Assembly (NCBI GenBank): GCA_017427625.1
Contig: JAFRSL010000057.1
Location: 1 to 8,630, forward strand
Direction: 5' to 3'
Origin: Synergistaceae bacterium
GTDB lineage: Bacteria > Synergistota > Synergistia > Synergistales > Aminobacteriaceae
Length of the DNA stretch: 8,630 bases
The notes under the pieces were generated by a model. The model did not search any database, had not been told where the DNA came from, and saw only the letters and a list, made by a program, of their open reading frames with translations. Below, in pieces: positions 1-5,687 of the stretch (its first letter is position 1; each line of letters opens with the position of its first letter). The position numbers and the translations under genes were made by a program.

Positions 1-433
1 GCGACTCTATGCCCTCATGTTCAACCGTAACACTAGAGCCTGTAAGCGGCGCGAAAGCTCCGAATACCCCCGTTCCGGCCTCCATGTCGAGCGCGAAGAA
101 TGCCCCCTGAACTGCGGCAGGTGCGACAGTTACCGACGGAACGAGGCTCAATATCCGTCCCCTTCCCTCCTCAACGTCAACGAGAATGTGAACAGCATTG
201 ACGGCAGATGCGCAGACTGTTGACGGTGAAGCCCACTTGCTTGCGGTGTAAGCTGGCCAGTTTGTTTTGACGGGAATCATTTTCACGCGCCCCAAAGGAA
301 CGACCTCACCGGCAGGCAATTTTGCTGTTACTTCTTCGCCGGCCTTGCAGGGTATGCGAAGCTCGATGAAACTCTCAGCATATGAACGTGTTGCAACGAA
401 CGCAAGGATTAACGCGAATATTATCTTTCTCAT
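1..433 (-). CDS. Secreted protein of unknown function, N-terminal part (runs off left edge)
   Basis: The frame opens with ATG at 433-431 and stays open to the window edge, giving 144 residues. It starts MRKIIFALILAFVATRSYA followed by ES, a classic short Sec signal peptide with an AYA-type cleavage site after about residue 19, so the product is probably exported. The mature part is soluble-looking and rich in Val, Ala and Pro with no second membrane segment: it includes a KMIPVKTNWPAYTASKWASP stretch and a segment rich in small residues (AVQGAFFALDMEAGTGVFG). I do not recognise the family. It is the last visible gene of a leftward operon: its start lies three bases after the stop of the CPBP protease gene (TAG-GTC-ATG), so it is probably translationally coupled to it. 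Codon usage and the signal peptide make it a convincing gene. The C-terminus, which would tell whether it carries a sorting tail or anchor, is outside the window. Confidence 0.85.
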   Translation of the reverse strand, partial: MRKIIFALILAFVATRSYAESFIELRIPCKAGEEVTAKLPAGEVVPLGRVKMIPVKTNWPAYTASKWASPSTVCASAVNAVHILVDVEEGRGRILSLVPSVTVAPAAVQGAFFALDMEAGTGVFGAFAPLTGSSVTVEHEGIES

Positions 434-436
434 GAC

Positions 437-988
437 CTACACCCCCGGTAACGGCGAGAACCATACCGCCCAGACGTTGCAGACGGCATGATAGATTATT
501 CCCGGCATGACTGAGTTGTTGCGATGCCTCAAGAGTGCCATGATTAGGCCGGGAAAGAACGTTGCGAGGCGGATAACTTTTCGGACAGCTATCAGGTGTA
601 CCGACGCGAATATTGCGGTTGTGATTACGATACCCGTCAGCACTCCGAACTTTCTCACTGCCAAAGTCTGAAGCCACCCCCTGAAGAATGTCTCCTCAAT
701 GAACGCGGCAGCTATTCCTCCTCCGAGAATGTTGACGGTCTCCCAAAATGACGGAGTTTTAATCCCGCCTCCCCACGAAGAAGGAAGCCACATCACGATC
801 ACCGTCAAAGGAATCAATGTAACGGCCAAAGCAACGGCGACGTCGATTTTAGCCTGACGTGTCATGAACCATTTGAGGCCGAAATCTTCCTCACGCTCAT
901 TCTTCCATCTGCACCAAGTGTAAGGGAAGTAGAGCATGAACGCGGCGACGATAAGCCCGATTAGATTTGAGAGAATGAATCCGGCCAT
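437..988 (-). CDS. CPBP (Abi/Rce1-type) intramembrane glutamic protease
   Basis: A 183-residue polytopic membrane protein. All three CPBP-family motifs are present: EExxxR as E98-E99-TFF-R103, FxxxH as F127-ASV-H131, and HxxxN as H167-AVC-N171, so it should be catalytically competent. Hydrophobic segments lie near residues 4-23, 48-68, 85-101, 112-132, 140-155 and 160-178. Family members cut substrates within the membrane; roles include prenyl-protein processing, bacteriocin immunity and processing of C-terminal sorting tails. The frame stays open upstream to 1225, but that extension overlaps the preceding gene and is Arg/Gln/His-rich shadow sequence. ATG 988 sits two bases after the TAG stop of the upstream gene, which fits coupled translation; no strong Shine-Dalgarno is visible. 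The next gene, for a secreted protein, starts three bases after this stop. The substrate is unknown; a role in surface sorting is inference from its neighbours. Confidence 0.88.
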   Translation of the reverse strand: MAGFILSNLIGLIVAAFMLYFPYTWCRWKNEREEDFGLKWFMTRQAKIDVAVALAVTLIPLTVIVMWLPSSWGGGIKTPSFWETVNILGGGIAAAFIEETFFRGWLQTLAVRKFGVLTGIVITTAIFASVHLIAVRKVIRLATFFPGLIMALLRHRNNSVMPGIIYHAVCNVWAVWFSPLPGV

Positions 989-990
989 GA

Positions 991-1266
991 CTACAAGACT
1001 TTCATCGCGTCCTGAATGAACTGGAAGGCATTGTTGATGTATGTGGCAATGTGGAAGCGGTTGACGAAGAGCGTGGCCGAGACTTTCCAGAGGAGGATTA
1101 TCACCGGCACTCCGACGATGACGACGCCGATCTTGTAGAGGATTTTGGCGGGGATCTTGCCCCATTTCTCCGAGAGTTCGCCGACGAGCCAGCCCATCAC
1201 CATGAAGGCGAAACCTAAAATCCATATGGCCAGACCGAGTACAACCTGAGTGTTTACGATGCGCAA
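991..1266 (-). CDS. Small two-helix membrane protein, function unknown
   Basis: A 91-residue protein with two clear hydrophobic helices, about residues 7-28 and 44-68, joined by a short charged loop (GELSEKWGKIPAKILYK) and followed by an amphipathic tail ending DAMKVL. The start is TTG at 1266-1264: a GGAG lies about ten bases upstream (near 1280-1277 on this strand), there is no competing upstream start, and a near-consensus promoter lies just before it. It is the first gene of a leftward operon and is followed after two bases by the CPBP protease, then by a secreted protein. No family is recognised. The tight linkage suggests it is a partner, chaperone or substrate of the protease, but nothing in the sequence proves that. 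Family-level support would come from finding the same pair together in other genomes. Confidence 0.75.
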   Translation of the reverse strand: MRIVNTQVVLGLAIWILGFAFMVMGWLVGELSEKWGKIPAKILYKIGVVIVGVPVIILLWKVSATLFVNRFHIATYINNAFQFIQDAMKVL

Positions 1267-1309
1267 AATAAATCAGCTCCGTGAATATTGATATGTGAAT
1301 TTGAACACT

Positions 1310-1338
1310 ATTATAAATTCTAAAATCTGTAGAGGCAA
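1310..1338 (-). promoter_or_regulatory. Promoter of the membrane-protease operon
   Basis: On the minus strand, TTGCCT (1338-1333) is followed after 17 bases by a perfect TATAAT (1315-1310). This is a strong sigma-70-type match placing transcription start near 1303, about 35 bases before the TTG start at 1266. It is back to back with the promoter of the rightward gene at 1414. Confidence 0.7.
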
Positions 1339-1373
1339 TTTTTTCATGTTCTCTTCTCTGACGACATTCTCTA

Positions 1374-1406
1374 TGTTACAATCTGCTGACAATTCTATGG
1401 AGGAGG
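1374..1406 (+). promoter_or_regulatory. Extended -10 promoter and strong ribosome binding site
   Basis: TGTTACAAT at 1374-1382 is an extended -10 element (TGn followed by TACAAT); no good -35 is seen, as is usual for this promoter class. GGAGGAGG at 1399-1406 lies seven bases before ATG 1414 and fixes that start. The leader would be only about 25 bases long. Confidence 0.6.
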
Positions 1407-1413
1407 AAAAAGC

Positions 1414-2061
1414 ATGAGAGGCTCCAGGCAAAAAAGAAGAAGACGTCTGCTTCTCTACCTCACGAAACGAAGGCGGCGGAGGCGTATGGCTATAGCTGTA
1501 ACCGTTATGGTGTTCGTCGGACTTATAGCGTATGCAGGCAATATACTTTCGAAATCAGCACATAAAACGACAGAGCTGACAAAGGAGCGCTACATTGAGA
1601 TTGAACTAAGCGGAAGCTCAGTAAAAGGAAGCATAAGGCCGGGTGGAAGTATACTTCTGGCTCCAGTAGTCGAAAACAAGGGCACGATTAACTGCACGGC
1701 TTTCGTGAAGCTTACGATACCTAAAGTATATGTGACGTTAAGCGGGGATTCTATATCCACCTCTGTGCCTGCCTATGATTATGAGACTAATTCCAACTGG
1801 AAATTAATTGAAGAAGATTCGGATAGCGGCTATCAGATAGTTGTTGTCTACGCATACATGAATGAATATAACACATACGAATTAGAATTACTCAGTCCCG
1901 GCCTCTCAACATCATCTCTCGTTAAAGATGGATTCACCATGATTAACATGTCTAGCGCAGAGTTCATGAGCATGACTGATGTAGATATACAGGTGGACGG
2001 ATACCTAGTTGATGAAGAGGGAGGTTCCGATCCGGAAAGTGTATGGGCAGCAATTCAATAG
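1414..2061 (+). CDS. TasA/CalY-like (SipW-dependent type) secreted or membrane-anchored protein
   Basis: A 215-residue protein. Residues 1-24 hold two dense Arg/Lys clusters, followed by one hydrophobic segment (about 25-43, ending VGLIAYAGNIL) that acts as an unusually basic signal peptide or anchor. The rest should be outside the membrane and is beta-rich. Its layout matches what I recall of TasA/camelysin-type proteins: an opening IRPGGSILLAPVVENKGTI segment followed by AFVKLTIP, a central NWKLIEE...VVVYAYM block, a LLSPG turn followed by a Phe-rich strand, and an ending resembling DIQVDGYLVDEEGG...VWAAIQ. Such proteins form matrix fibres or act as surface proteins and are usually cut by the signal peptidase SipW; no sipW is in the window. 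One Cys is present in NCTAFVK. The gene is visibly AT-richer than its neighbours (sampled 60-base lines about 45% and 38% G+C), hinting at different ancestry. The strong Shine-Dalgarno supports the start. The family call rests on pattern, not a search. Confidence 0.7.
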   Translation: MRGSRQKRRRRLLLYLTKRRRRRRMAIAVTVMVFVGLIAYAGNILSKSAHKTTELTKERYIEIELSGSSVKGSIRPGGSILLAPVVENKGTINCTAFVKLTIPKVYVTLSGDSISTSVPAYDYETNSNWKLIEEDSDSGYQIVVVYAYMNEYNTYELELLSPGLSTSSLVKDGFTMINMSSAEFMSMTDVDIQVDGYLVDEEGGSDPESVWAAIQ

Positions 2062-2091
2062 TAGCCCCGATAATTCCTATAGAGTTATGAT
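2054..2091 (+). promoter_or_regulatory. Possible promoter of the PpiC-type isomerase gene
   Basis: The AT-rich gap before ATG 2134 holds two candidate -10 boxes: TATAGA at 2078-2083, with TTCAAT 18 bases upstream (2054-2059), and TATGAT at 2086-2091 without a good -35. A TATAAT at 2113-2118 is too close to the start codon to serve this gene. No terminator hairpin separates this gene from the one before, so read-through is also possible. Confidence 0.35.
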
Positions 2092-2133
2092 AAACTTTGC
2101 AGGACTCAAAATTATAATCAGGAGTGATTCTAT

Positions 2134-2967
2134 ATGTTACGTAAAATTTTCACAGCATTCATTCTCACATTGGCACTCTCAATCAGCGCATACGCAGCGG
2201 AGCCGTCAAAGGTACTTGCGCGTGTTGGGAGCGAGGACATAACGGAGGCTGAAGTTCTTGAGTTCATTCAGCCGTTCGGACAGCAGGCAGTAATGCTCTA
2301 CGGCACAGAGCAGGGCCGCAAGATGATCATCGACGACGTAATCTCGATGAGGCTCTACGCTCTCGATGCAGAGGCACAGAAGCTCGACCAGACCCCAGAG
2401 TTTCAGGCACAGTTACAGGGCGCGAGGCGTGCAATGCTTGCTCAGGCTTCAATGAGAGAGGCAATCAAGGGCTTGACGGTCAGCGACGACGAGGCAAGAA
2501 AGTTCTACGATGAGAACCCCGGGATGTTCAAGAACCCTGAGAGAGTCCACGCACGCCATATTCTCGTCAGCGGTGATGAAACTCTTGCGAAGGTTCAGGC
2601 GGAATTGAAGGCCGGAAAGTCATTCGATGTTGTCGCCAAAGAGTACTCAATCGACCCTGGCAGTGCGGCAAATGGCGGGGACTTGGGAGAATTTCCGCGC
2701 GGAATGATGGTACCGGAGTTCGAGAAAGCAGCGTTCGAGCTGAAGAATCCGGGTGATGTCTCCGAACCTGTGAAGACGCAATTCGGCTGGCACATCATAA
2801 AGCTTGAGGAGCGTATTCCGGAGTCTCCGATGCCGTTCGAGCAGGTGAAATCGAGATTGCTTCAGGAGCTTCAGGAGCAGAAGACTCAGACTGTCCTTCA
2901 GGAAAAAGCGAAAGCTCTTGAGGAGAAGTACAAGGTCGAAAGATTCGAGGATAAGCCGGAGAAGTAG
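2134..2967 (+). CDS. Secreted PpiC/parvulin-type peptidyl-prolyl cis-trans isomerase
   Basis: A 277-residue exported folding helper. Residues 1-21 form a signal peptide (hydrophobic core, AYA before AEP). Residues about 28-135 are a helical SurA/PrsA-like N-terminal chaperone region. The parvulin domain spans about 136-228, with the family hallmarks VHARHILV (138-145), FDVVAKEYSIDPGSAANGGD (164-183), then LGEFPRGMMVPEFEKAAF, and FGWHIIKLEE (217-226). Parvulins speed cis/trans isomerisation of Xaa-Pro bonds. The tail (229-277) is charged and helical, possibly a coiled coil. There is no lipobox Cys after the signal, so it should be soluble in the periplasm of a diderm rather than a PrsA lipoprotein. 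AGGAG at 2120-2124 lies nine bases before the ATG. The gene converges on argH across a palindromic repeat. The family is certain; the specific orthology (SurA, PpiD or PrsA type) is not. Confidence 0.93.
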   Translation: MLRKIFTAFILTLALSISAYAAEPSKVLARVGSEDITEAEVLEFIQPFGQQAVMLYGTEQGRKMIIDDVISMRLYALDAEAQKLDQTPEFQAQLQGARRAMLAQASMREAIKGLTVSDDEARKFYDENPGMFKNPERVHARHILVSGDETLAKVQAELKAGKSFDVVAKEYSIDPGSAANGGDLGEFPRGMMVPEFEKAAFELKNPGDVSEPVKTQFGWHIIKLEERIPESPMPFEQVKSRLLQELQEQKTQTVLQEKAKALEEKYKVERFEDKPEK

Positions 2968-2979
2968 CGCAGTAAAGAT

Positions 2980-3151
2980 AACCCCTCCGTCTCTTCGAGA
3001 CACCTCCCTTTACGCAGAGGAGTAAGACCCCTCCGTCATTCACTGCGTTCATGACACCTCCCCTTGTCAGGGGCGGCAAAACCATCGCAACAACGCAGCT
3101 TTTCTCACGCCCCCTGAGAAGGGGGAGAGGGCCACGCAGTGGCGAGGGGGT
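2980..3151. repeat. Palindromic intergenic repeat element, copy A
   Basis: About 172 bases filling the gap between two convergent genes. It opens AACCCCTCCGTC and closes GCGAGGGGGT, so the ends form an inverted repeat. It has two tandem left modules, each beginning ACCCCTCCGTC (2981 and 3027). The first folds as GTCTC/GAGAC (2989-2993 with 2997-3001) and the second as GTCAT/ATGAC (3035-3039 with 3051-3055). A CCCCT/AGGGG hairpin follows (CCCCTTGTCAGGGG), then a right core at 3108-3151. The right core and module order recur at 5688-5840 in the same orientation. No target duplication is evident and it encodes nothing convincing. C/G-rich palindromic repeats of this style are, as I recall, common between genes in gut anaerobes; the family name is not known to me. 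Confidence 0.8.
3110..3143. other. Twin hairpins in the right core of repeat copy A
   Basis: CCCCCT (3110-3115) pairs with AGGGGG (3120-3125) around a GAGA loop, and GCCAC (3131-3135) pairs with GTGGC (3139-3143) around GCA. On the minus strand they lie just beyond the argH stop, so they may end or protect that transcript. No U-run follows on either strand, so this is not a standard intrinsic terminator. Confidence 0.55.
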
Positions 3152-3156
3152 CAGCT

Positions 3157-4515
3157 TTACATTCTTCCTTTTGCTTCCTCAATCTGCCGTCTGACCTGCG
3201 CGAACCCAGTACCGCCGTAAACGTTCCTTCTGTTGACACTCTCACGTGCTGACAATATTCCCATCATGGCCGGATCAGCTTCAGGGATATGCTCCTTCCA
3301 CTGCTCAATCGTCAAGTCAGAAAACGCCAAGCCCTCAGCTATGCACCAGCCCACGAGTTTCCCAACCTTCGCATGAGCCTCACGGAATGGTACGCCCTTC
3401 ATGACGAGATATTCCGCAACGTCCGTAGCAAGCGAATATCCTTTCTCAAGCCCGGCGAGTGCAAGTTCCCCGTCAACGTCAACCTTCGACAGCAACTCAG
3501 CGATAATCTTCACTACGGCTTCAACTGTGTCAAGCGATGCCCAAAGTCCGCGCTTGTCCTCCTGCAAGTCCCTGTTGTACGTCATCGGCAATCCCTTGAG
3601 CGTGATCATGAGGTCCAGCATGTTCCCGATTACTTGGCCTGCTTTTCCGCGTGCAAGTTCGAGAACATCAGGGTTTTTCTTCTGAGGCATCATGCTTGAG
3701 CCAGTGCAGAACTCGTCAGGAAGCACTATGAATCCGAACTCCTGAGTGTTCCAGTTAATGAGGTCATTGCAAAGCCGTGAGACGTGAATCATGAAGACTG
3801 ACGCGAAATAGTGATAGTCGGTCATGTAGTCGCGGTTTGCTACTGTGTCGAGGCTGTTACGAGTTGGACGGTCAAACCCTAAAATCTCGCTGGTCATGAA
3901 TCTGTCAATCGGCAGCGTTGAACCCGCCAAAGCCCCAGCACCAAGCGGGCATTCATTGAGTGATGAGAGCGCAAACTTGAGGCGTTGTGAATCCCGGTAG
4001 AATGCCTCGAACCATGAGAGCCAGTAATGCCCCATTGAGACAGGTTGAGCCTGCTGCATATGAGTGTAGCCGGGAACGATGATGTCGATATGTCGTTCTG
4101 CGTTGCTGACCAGGACGCTGAGAAGTCCCCGCAAGTCATCGCTGAGTGCCTGAAGTCTTGTGCGTAAATAGAGGCGTGTAGTTGTTGCGACTTGGTCATT
4201 GCGTGAGCGTGCTGTGTGCAATTTTGCTCCCAGCGGCTCAATCTCTGTCAGCCTTGCCTCAATGTTCATGTGAACGTCCTCAAGCGACTCCGACGGTGTG
4301 AACTTTCCCTCGCGTATTTCGTCAAGAACTTTCAAGAGACCGGCTTCGATTTTTGCTGACTCTTCGGGCTTTAATATCCCTGTTTTTCCGAGCATTCTAA
4401 CGTGGGCGATGCTTCCCTGAATGTCGGCCTCATACATTCTCCAGTCAATGTCAAGAGACTGCGTGAAATCCTGAACTGTCTTCGCTGTGTCCTTCGTGAA
4501 CCTTCCGTGCCACAT
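3157..4515 (-). CDS. argH: Argininosuccinate lyase
   Basis: A 452-residue full-length enzyme of the fumarase/aspartase superfamily that splits argininosuccinate into arginine and fumarate, the last step of arginine synthesis, in the cytoplasm. The superfamily signature GSSMMPQKKNP is at residues 272-282, with the catalytic Ser in the mobile SS pair (273-274). The TARSRNDQ segment is at 101-108, and the catalytic His is H152 in GYTHMQQAQP. The N-terminus MWHGRF is typical and the length is normal. The start is ATG 4515, preceded by AAAGGAGG ten bases upstream. It is a lone arg gene here: no argG, argF or arginine repressor gene is visible, so the other steps must lie elsewhere. It is divergent from the DUF3793 gene and ends five bases from a palindromic repeat. 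Nothing looks damaged. Confidence 0.98.
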   Translation of the reverse strand: MWHGRFTKDTAKTVQDFTQSLDIDWRMYEADIQGSIAHVRMLGKTGILKPEESAKIEAGLLKVLDEIREGKFTPSESLEDVHMNIEARLTEIEPLGAKLHTARSRNDQVATTTRLYLRTRLQALSDDLRGLLSVLVSNAERHIDIIVPGYTHMQQAQPVSMGHYWLSWFEAFYRDSQRLKFALSSLNECPLGAGALAGSTLPIDRFMTSEILGFDRPTRNSLDTVANRDYMTDYHYFASVFMIHVSRLCNDLINWNTQEFGFIVLPDEFCTGSSMMPQKKNPDVLELARGKAGQVIGNMLDLMITLKGLPMTYNRDLQEDKRGLWASLDTVEAVVKIIAELLSKVDVDGELALAGLEKGYSLATDVAEYLVMKGVPFREAHAKVGKLVGWCIAEGLAFSDLTIEQWKEHIPEADPAMMGILSARESVNRRNVYGGTGFAQVRRQIEEAKGRM

Positions 4516-4545
4516 TTAATAGCATCCTCCTTTGTGTGGATTTTG

Positions 4546-4554
4546 ATTTTACCA
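4546..4554 (-). promoter_or_regulatory. Extended -10 promoter of argH
   Basis: On the minus strand TGGTAAAAT (4554-4546) is an extended -10 (TGn plus TAAAAT). Transcription would start near 4539, leaving a leader of about 23 bases that holds the AAAGGAGG site. No good -35 at 17-base spacing is seen. No attenuator or ARG box is evident. Confidence 0.5.
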
Positions 4555-4559
4555 TGCGC

Positions 4560-4588
4560 TTGACAAATTCGAGCTTATACTGTAATTT
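4560..4588 (+). promoter_or_regulatory. Promoter of the DUF3793-flavodoxin operon
   Basis: A perfect TTGACA at 4560-4565 is followed by TGTAAT at 4581-4586 (15-base spacer) or TAATTT at 4583-4588 (17-base spacer). The start would be near 4593. It sits only a few bases from the argH -10 on the other strand, so the two promoters are back to back. Confidence 0.5.
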
Positions 4589-4627
4589 TGTGTTATCAAA
4601 CAAATATCATGCTCACGGCAAAGAAGA

Positions 4628-5257
4628 ATGACAGAGAAAAACGCAAAGATTATCAACAATTTCATGAACTATATGAAGACTGCTGACACAGAAATTTTCA
4701 TCAGAGGAATGCTATATTGTTTCTGCGCTCCAACTATAAAGGGAATAAAAGCATCCTCACTGATAAATTTCAGGCGCAGGAAAGGCGAGAATATTCGGGA
4801 ATTATGGAGGTCTCACGCTGATGAATGGCTTGAACCTTTCGGGCTTGAATGGATTTTCCTCGACGAACATTCTGGCAGCGACAATGCCCTCGTCCTCATA
4901 TACAGGCGTGAACTTCTCGCTAAGGCTCTTGGCTGCGACAAGGCTTGCTGTATCCTGAAGTCTCACGGCTACCCCCTTCATGATGTCGATGCGTGCCTCG
5001 AATGCCTCAAAAGGAAATTCTCACACAGCTTCCCGCATGAGATTGGGCTTTTCCTCGATTACCCTCCCGACGATGTCAAGGGCTTCATGGAGGACAGAGG
5101 GGCAAAAAATCTAGCGTGTTCAGGATATTGGAAGGTCTATGGGAATCCTGACGAGGCAAGAAGGATCTTCAGTGAGTACAGAAAGGCTGAGTGCGAAGCT
5201 GCTTTGCTCATAATGGCAGAGCGTTCGGCAAAAATAAATTCTGGAGGTCAATCATAA
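4628..5257 (+). CDS. DUF3793 family protein
   Basis: A 209-residue cytoplasmic protein of unknown biochemical role. It shows the landmarks I recall for DUF3793: MLYCFCAPTIKGIKASSLI near residues 28-46, a middle GLEWIFLDE...ALVLIYRRELL block at 72-97, and the diagnostic FPHEIGLFLDYPPDDVKGFM at 135-154, followed by GYWKVYGNPDEARRIFSEY (166-184). Cys residues recur (31, 33, 103, 107, 108, 123, 126, 164, 189) but form no obvious metal-site spacing. There is no signal peptide or membrane helix. The Shine-Dalgarno is weak (AAGAAG just before ATG 4628), unlike its neighbours. Its TAA stop overlaps the flavodoxin ATG by one base (TAATG), implying translational coupling and a shared task. I recall DUF3793 genes occurring beside flavodoxins in other anaerobes, so a redox or iron-limitation role is a reasonable inference, not shown here. 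Confidence 0.9.
   Translation: MTEKNAKIINNFMNYMKTADTEIFIRGMLYCFCAPTIKGIKASSLINFRRRKGENIRELWRSHADEWLEPFGLEWIFLDEHSGSDNALVLIYRRELLAKALGCDKACCILKSHGYPLHDVDACLECLKRKFSHSFPHEIGLFLDYPPDDVKGFMEDRGAKNLACSGYWKVYGNPDEARRIFSEYRKAECEAALLIMAERSAKINSGGQS
5243..5248 (+). promoter_or_regulatory. Ribosome binding site that fixes the flavodoxin start
   Basis: GGAGGT lies eight bases before ATG 5257, inside the 3' end of the DUF3793 gene. It decides for 5257 over the in-frame ATG at 5191, whose extra 22 residues overlap the DUF3793 gene and do not resemble a flavodoxin N-terminus. Confidence 0.8.
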
Positions 5258-5676
5258 TGGCAAAAGTACTAATCGTCTACGTAACAACAACAGGAAACAC
5301 CGAGAAAATGGCGAACATCATCGCTGATTCGGCAAAAGCTGCAGGTGCTGACGTAACATGCAAGACCGTCGGTGAGGCATCAGTCGCGGAACTTGCTGGC
5401 TATGACGTTGTGGCGTTCGGTTCACCGGCAATGGGCGCGGAAGTTCTCGAAGAGGCAGAAATGGAACCGTTCTTCTCGGACGCTGCAGGAAGTCTCGGCG
5501 GAAAGAAGGTCGCTCTCTTCGGGTCATATGACTGGGGCGACGGTGAATGGCTCAGGACATGGGAGGATCGTTGCAAGGAGGCTGGTGCTGACGTTATCGC
5601 AACGGTCAAAGCTCACCTTGAACCCGATGATGATGCCACGGCGGAGTGCAAGGCTTTCGGGGCAAAGTTGGCGTAA
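5257..5676 (+). CDS. Flavodoxin (short-chain, clostridial type)
   Basis: A 139-residue FMN-binding electron carrier that can replace ferredoxin, acting in the cytoplasm. It starts MAKVLIVYVTTTGNTEKMA: the first beta strand, then the FMN phosphate loop T10-TTGN-T15. The second FMN loop is FGSPAMGAEVLE (54-65), where M59 takes the usual place of the flavin-stacking residue, and the third is FGSYDWGDGEWL (88-99) with Y91 and W93. The acidic helix following AEVLEEAEMEPFF is typical. Its length matches the short Megasphaera/Clostridium type (about 137-140 residues), with no long-chain insertion. It overlaps the DUF3793 stop by one base and is the second gene of that pair. It converges on the TerA-like gene across the second palindromic repeat. 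No further electron-transfer genes are in view, so its redox partner is unknown. Confidence 0.95.
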   Translation: MAKVLIVYVTTTGNTEKMANIIADSAKAAGADVTCKTVGEASVAELAGYDVVAFGSPAMGAEVLEEAEMEPFFSDAAGSLGGKKVALFGSYDWGDGEWLRTWEDRCKEAGADVIATVKAHLEPDDDATAECKAFGAKLA

Positions 5677-5687
5677 ACGTTAAACAC

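Noticed and set aside
17..491. Two plus-strand open frames (17-223, 267-491)
   Set aside because: They lie opposite the secreted-protein gene, which has a signal peptide, good codon use and a coupled start; the plus frames lack Shine-Dalgarno sites and family-like content.
989..1225. Upstream in-frame extension of the CPBP protease to 1225
   Set aside because: It lies antisense-free but in a different frame over the small membrane protein gene, reads as Arg/His/Gln-rich low-quality protein, and ATG 988 gives a normal CPBP length and coupled spacing.
2113..2118. Perfect TATAAT before the isomerase gene
   Set aside because: It is only 15 bases from the ATG, so the start would fall at or beyond the Shine-Dalgarno; it cannot give a normal transcript of this gene.
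2009..2242. Plus-strand frame bridging the TasA-like and isomerase genes
   Set aside because: It overlaps the ends of two well-supported genes in another frame and has no ribosome binding site or recognisable content.
2595..3085. Minus-strand frames across the end of the isomerase gene and repeat copy A
   Set aside because: These are shadows of the isomerase gene and translations of the C/G-rich palindrome; no Shine-Dalgarno or conserved content.
2980..3151. CRISPR-like or IS-end reading of the repeats
   Set aside because: There are only two distant copies, no regular spacers, no transposase frame and no target duplication, so neither a CRISPR array nor a complete IS is supported.
3289..4241. 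Plus- and minus-strand frames inside argH
   Set aside because: argH is full length with all signature motifs; the other frames are by-products of its codon use.
5191..5256. Earlier flavodoxin start at ATG 5191
   Set aside because: The 22 added residues overlap the DUF3793 gene, do not fit a flavodoxin, and GGAGGT sits correctly for ATG 5257.
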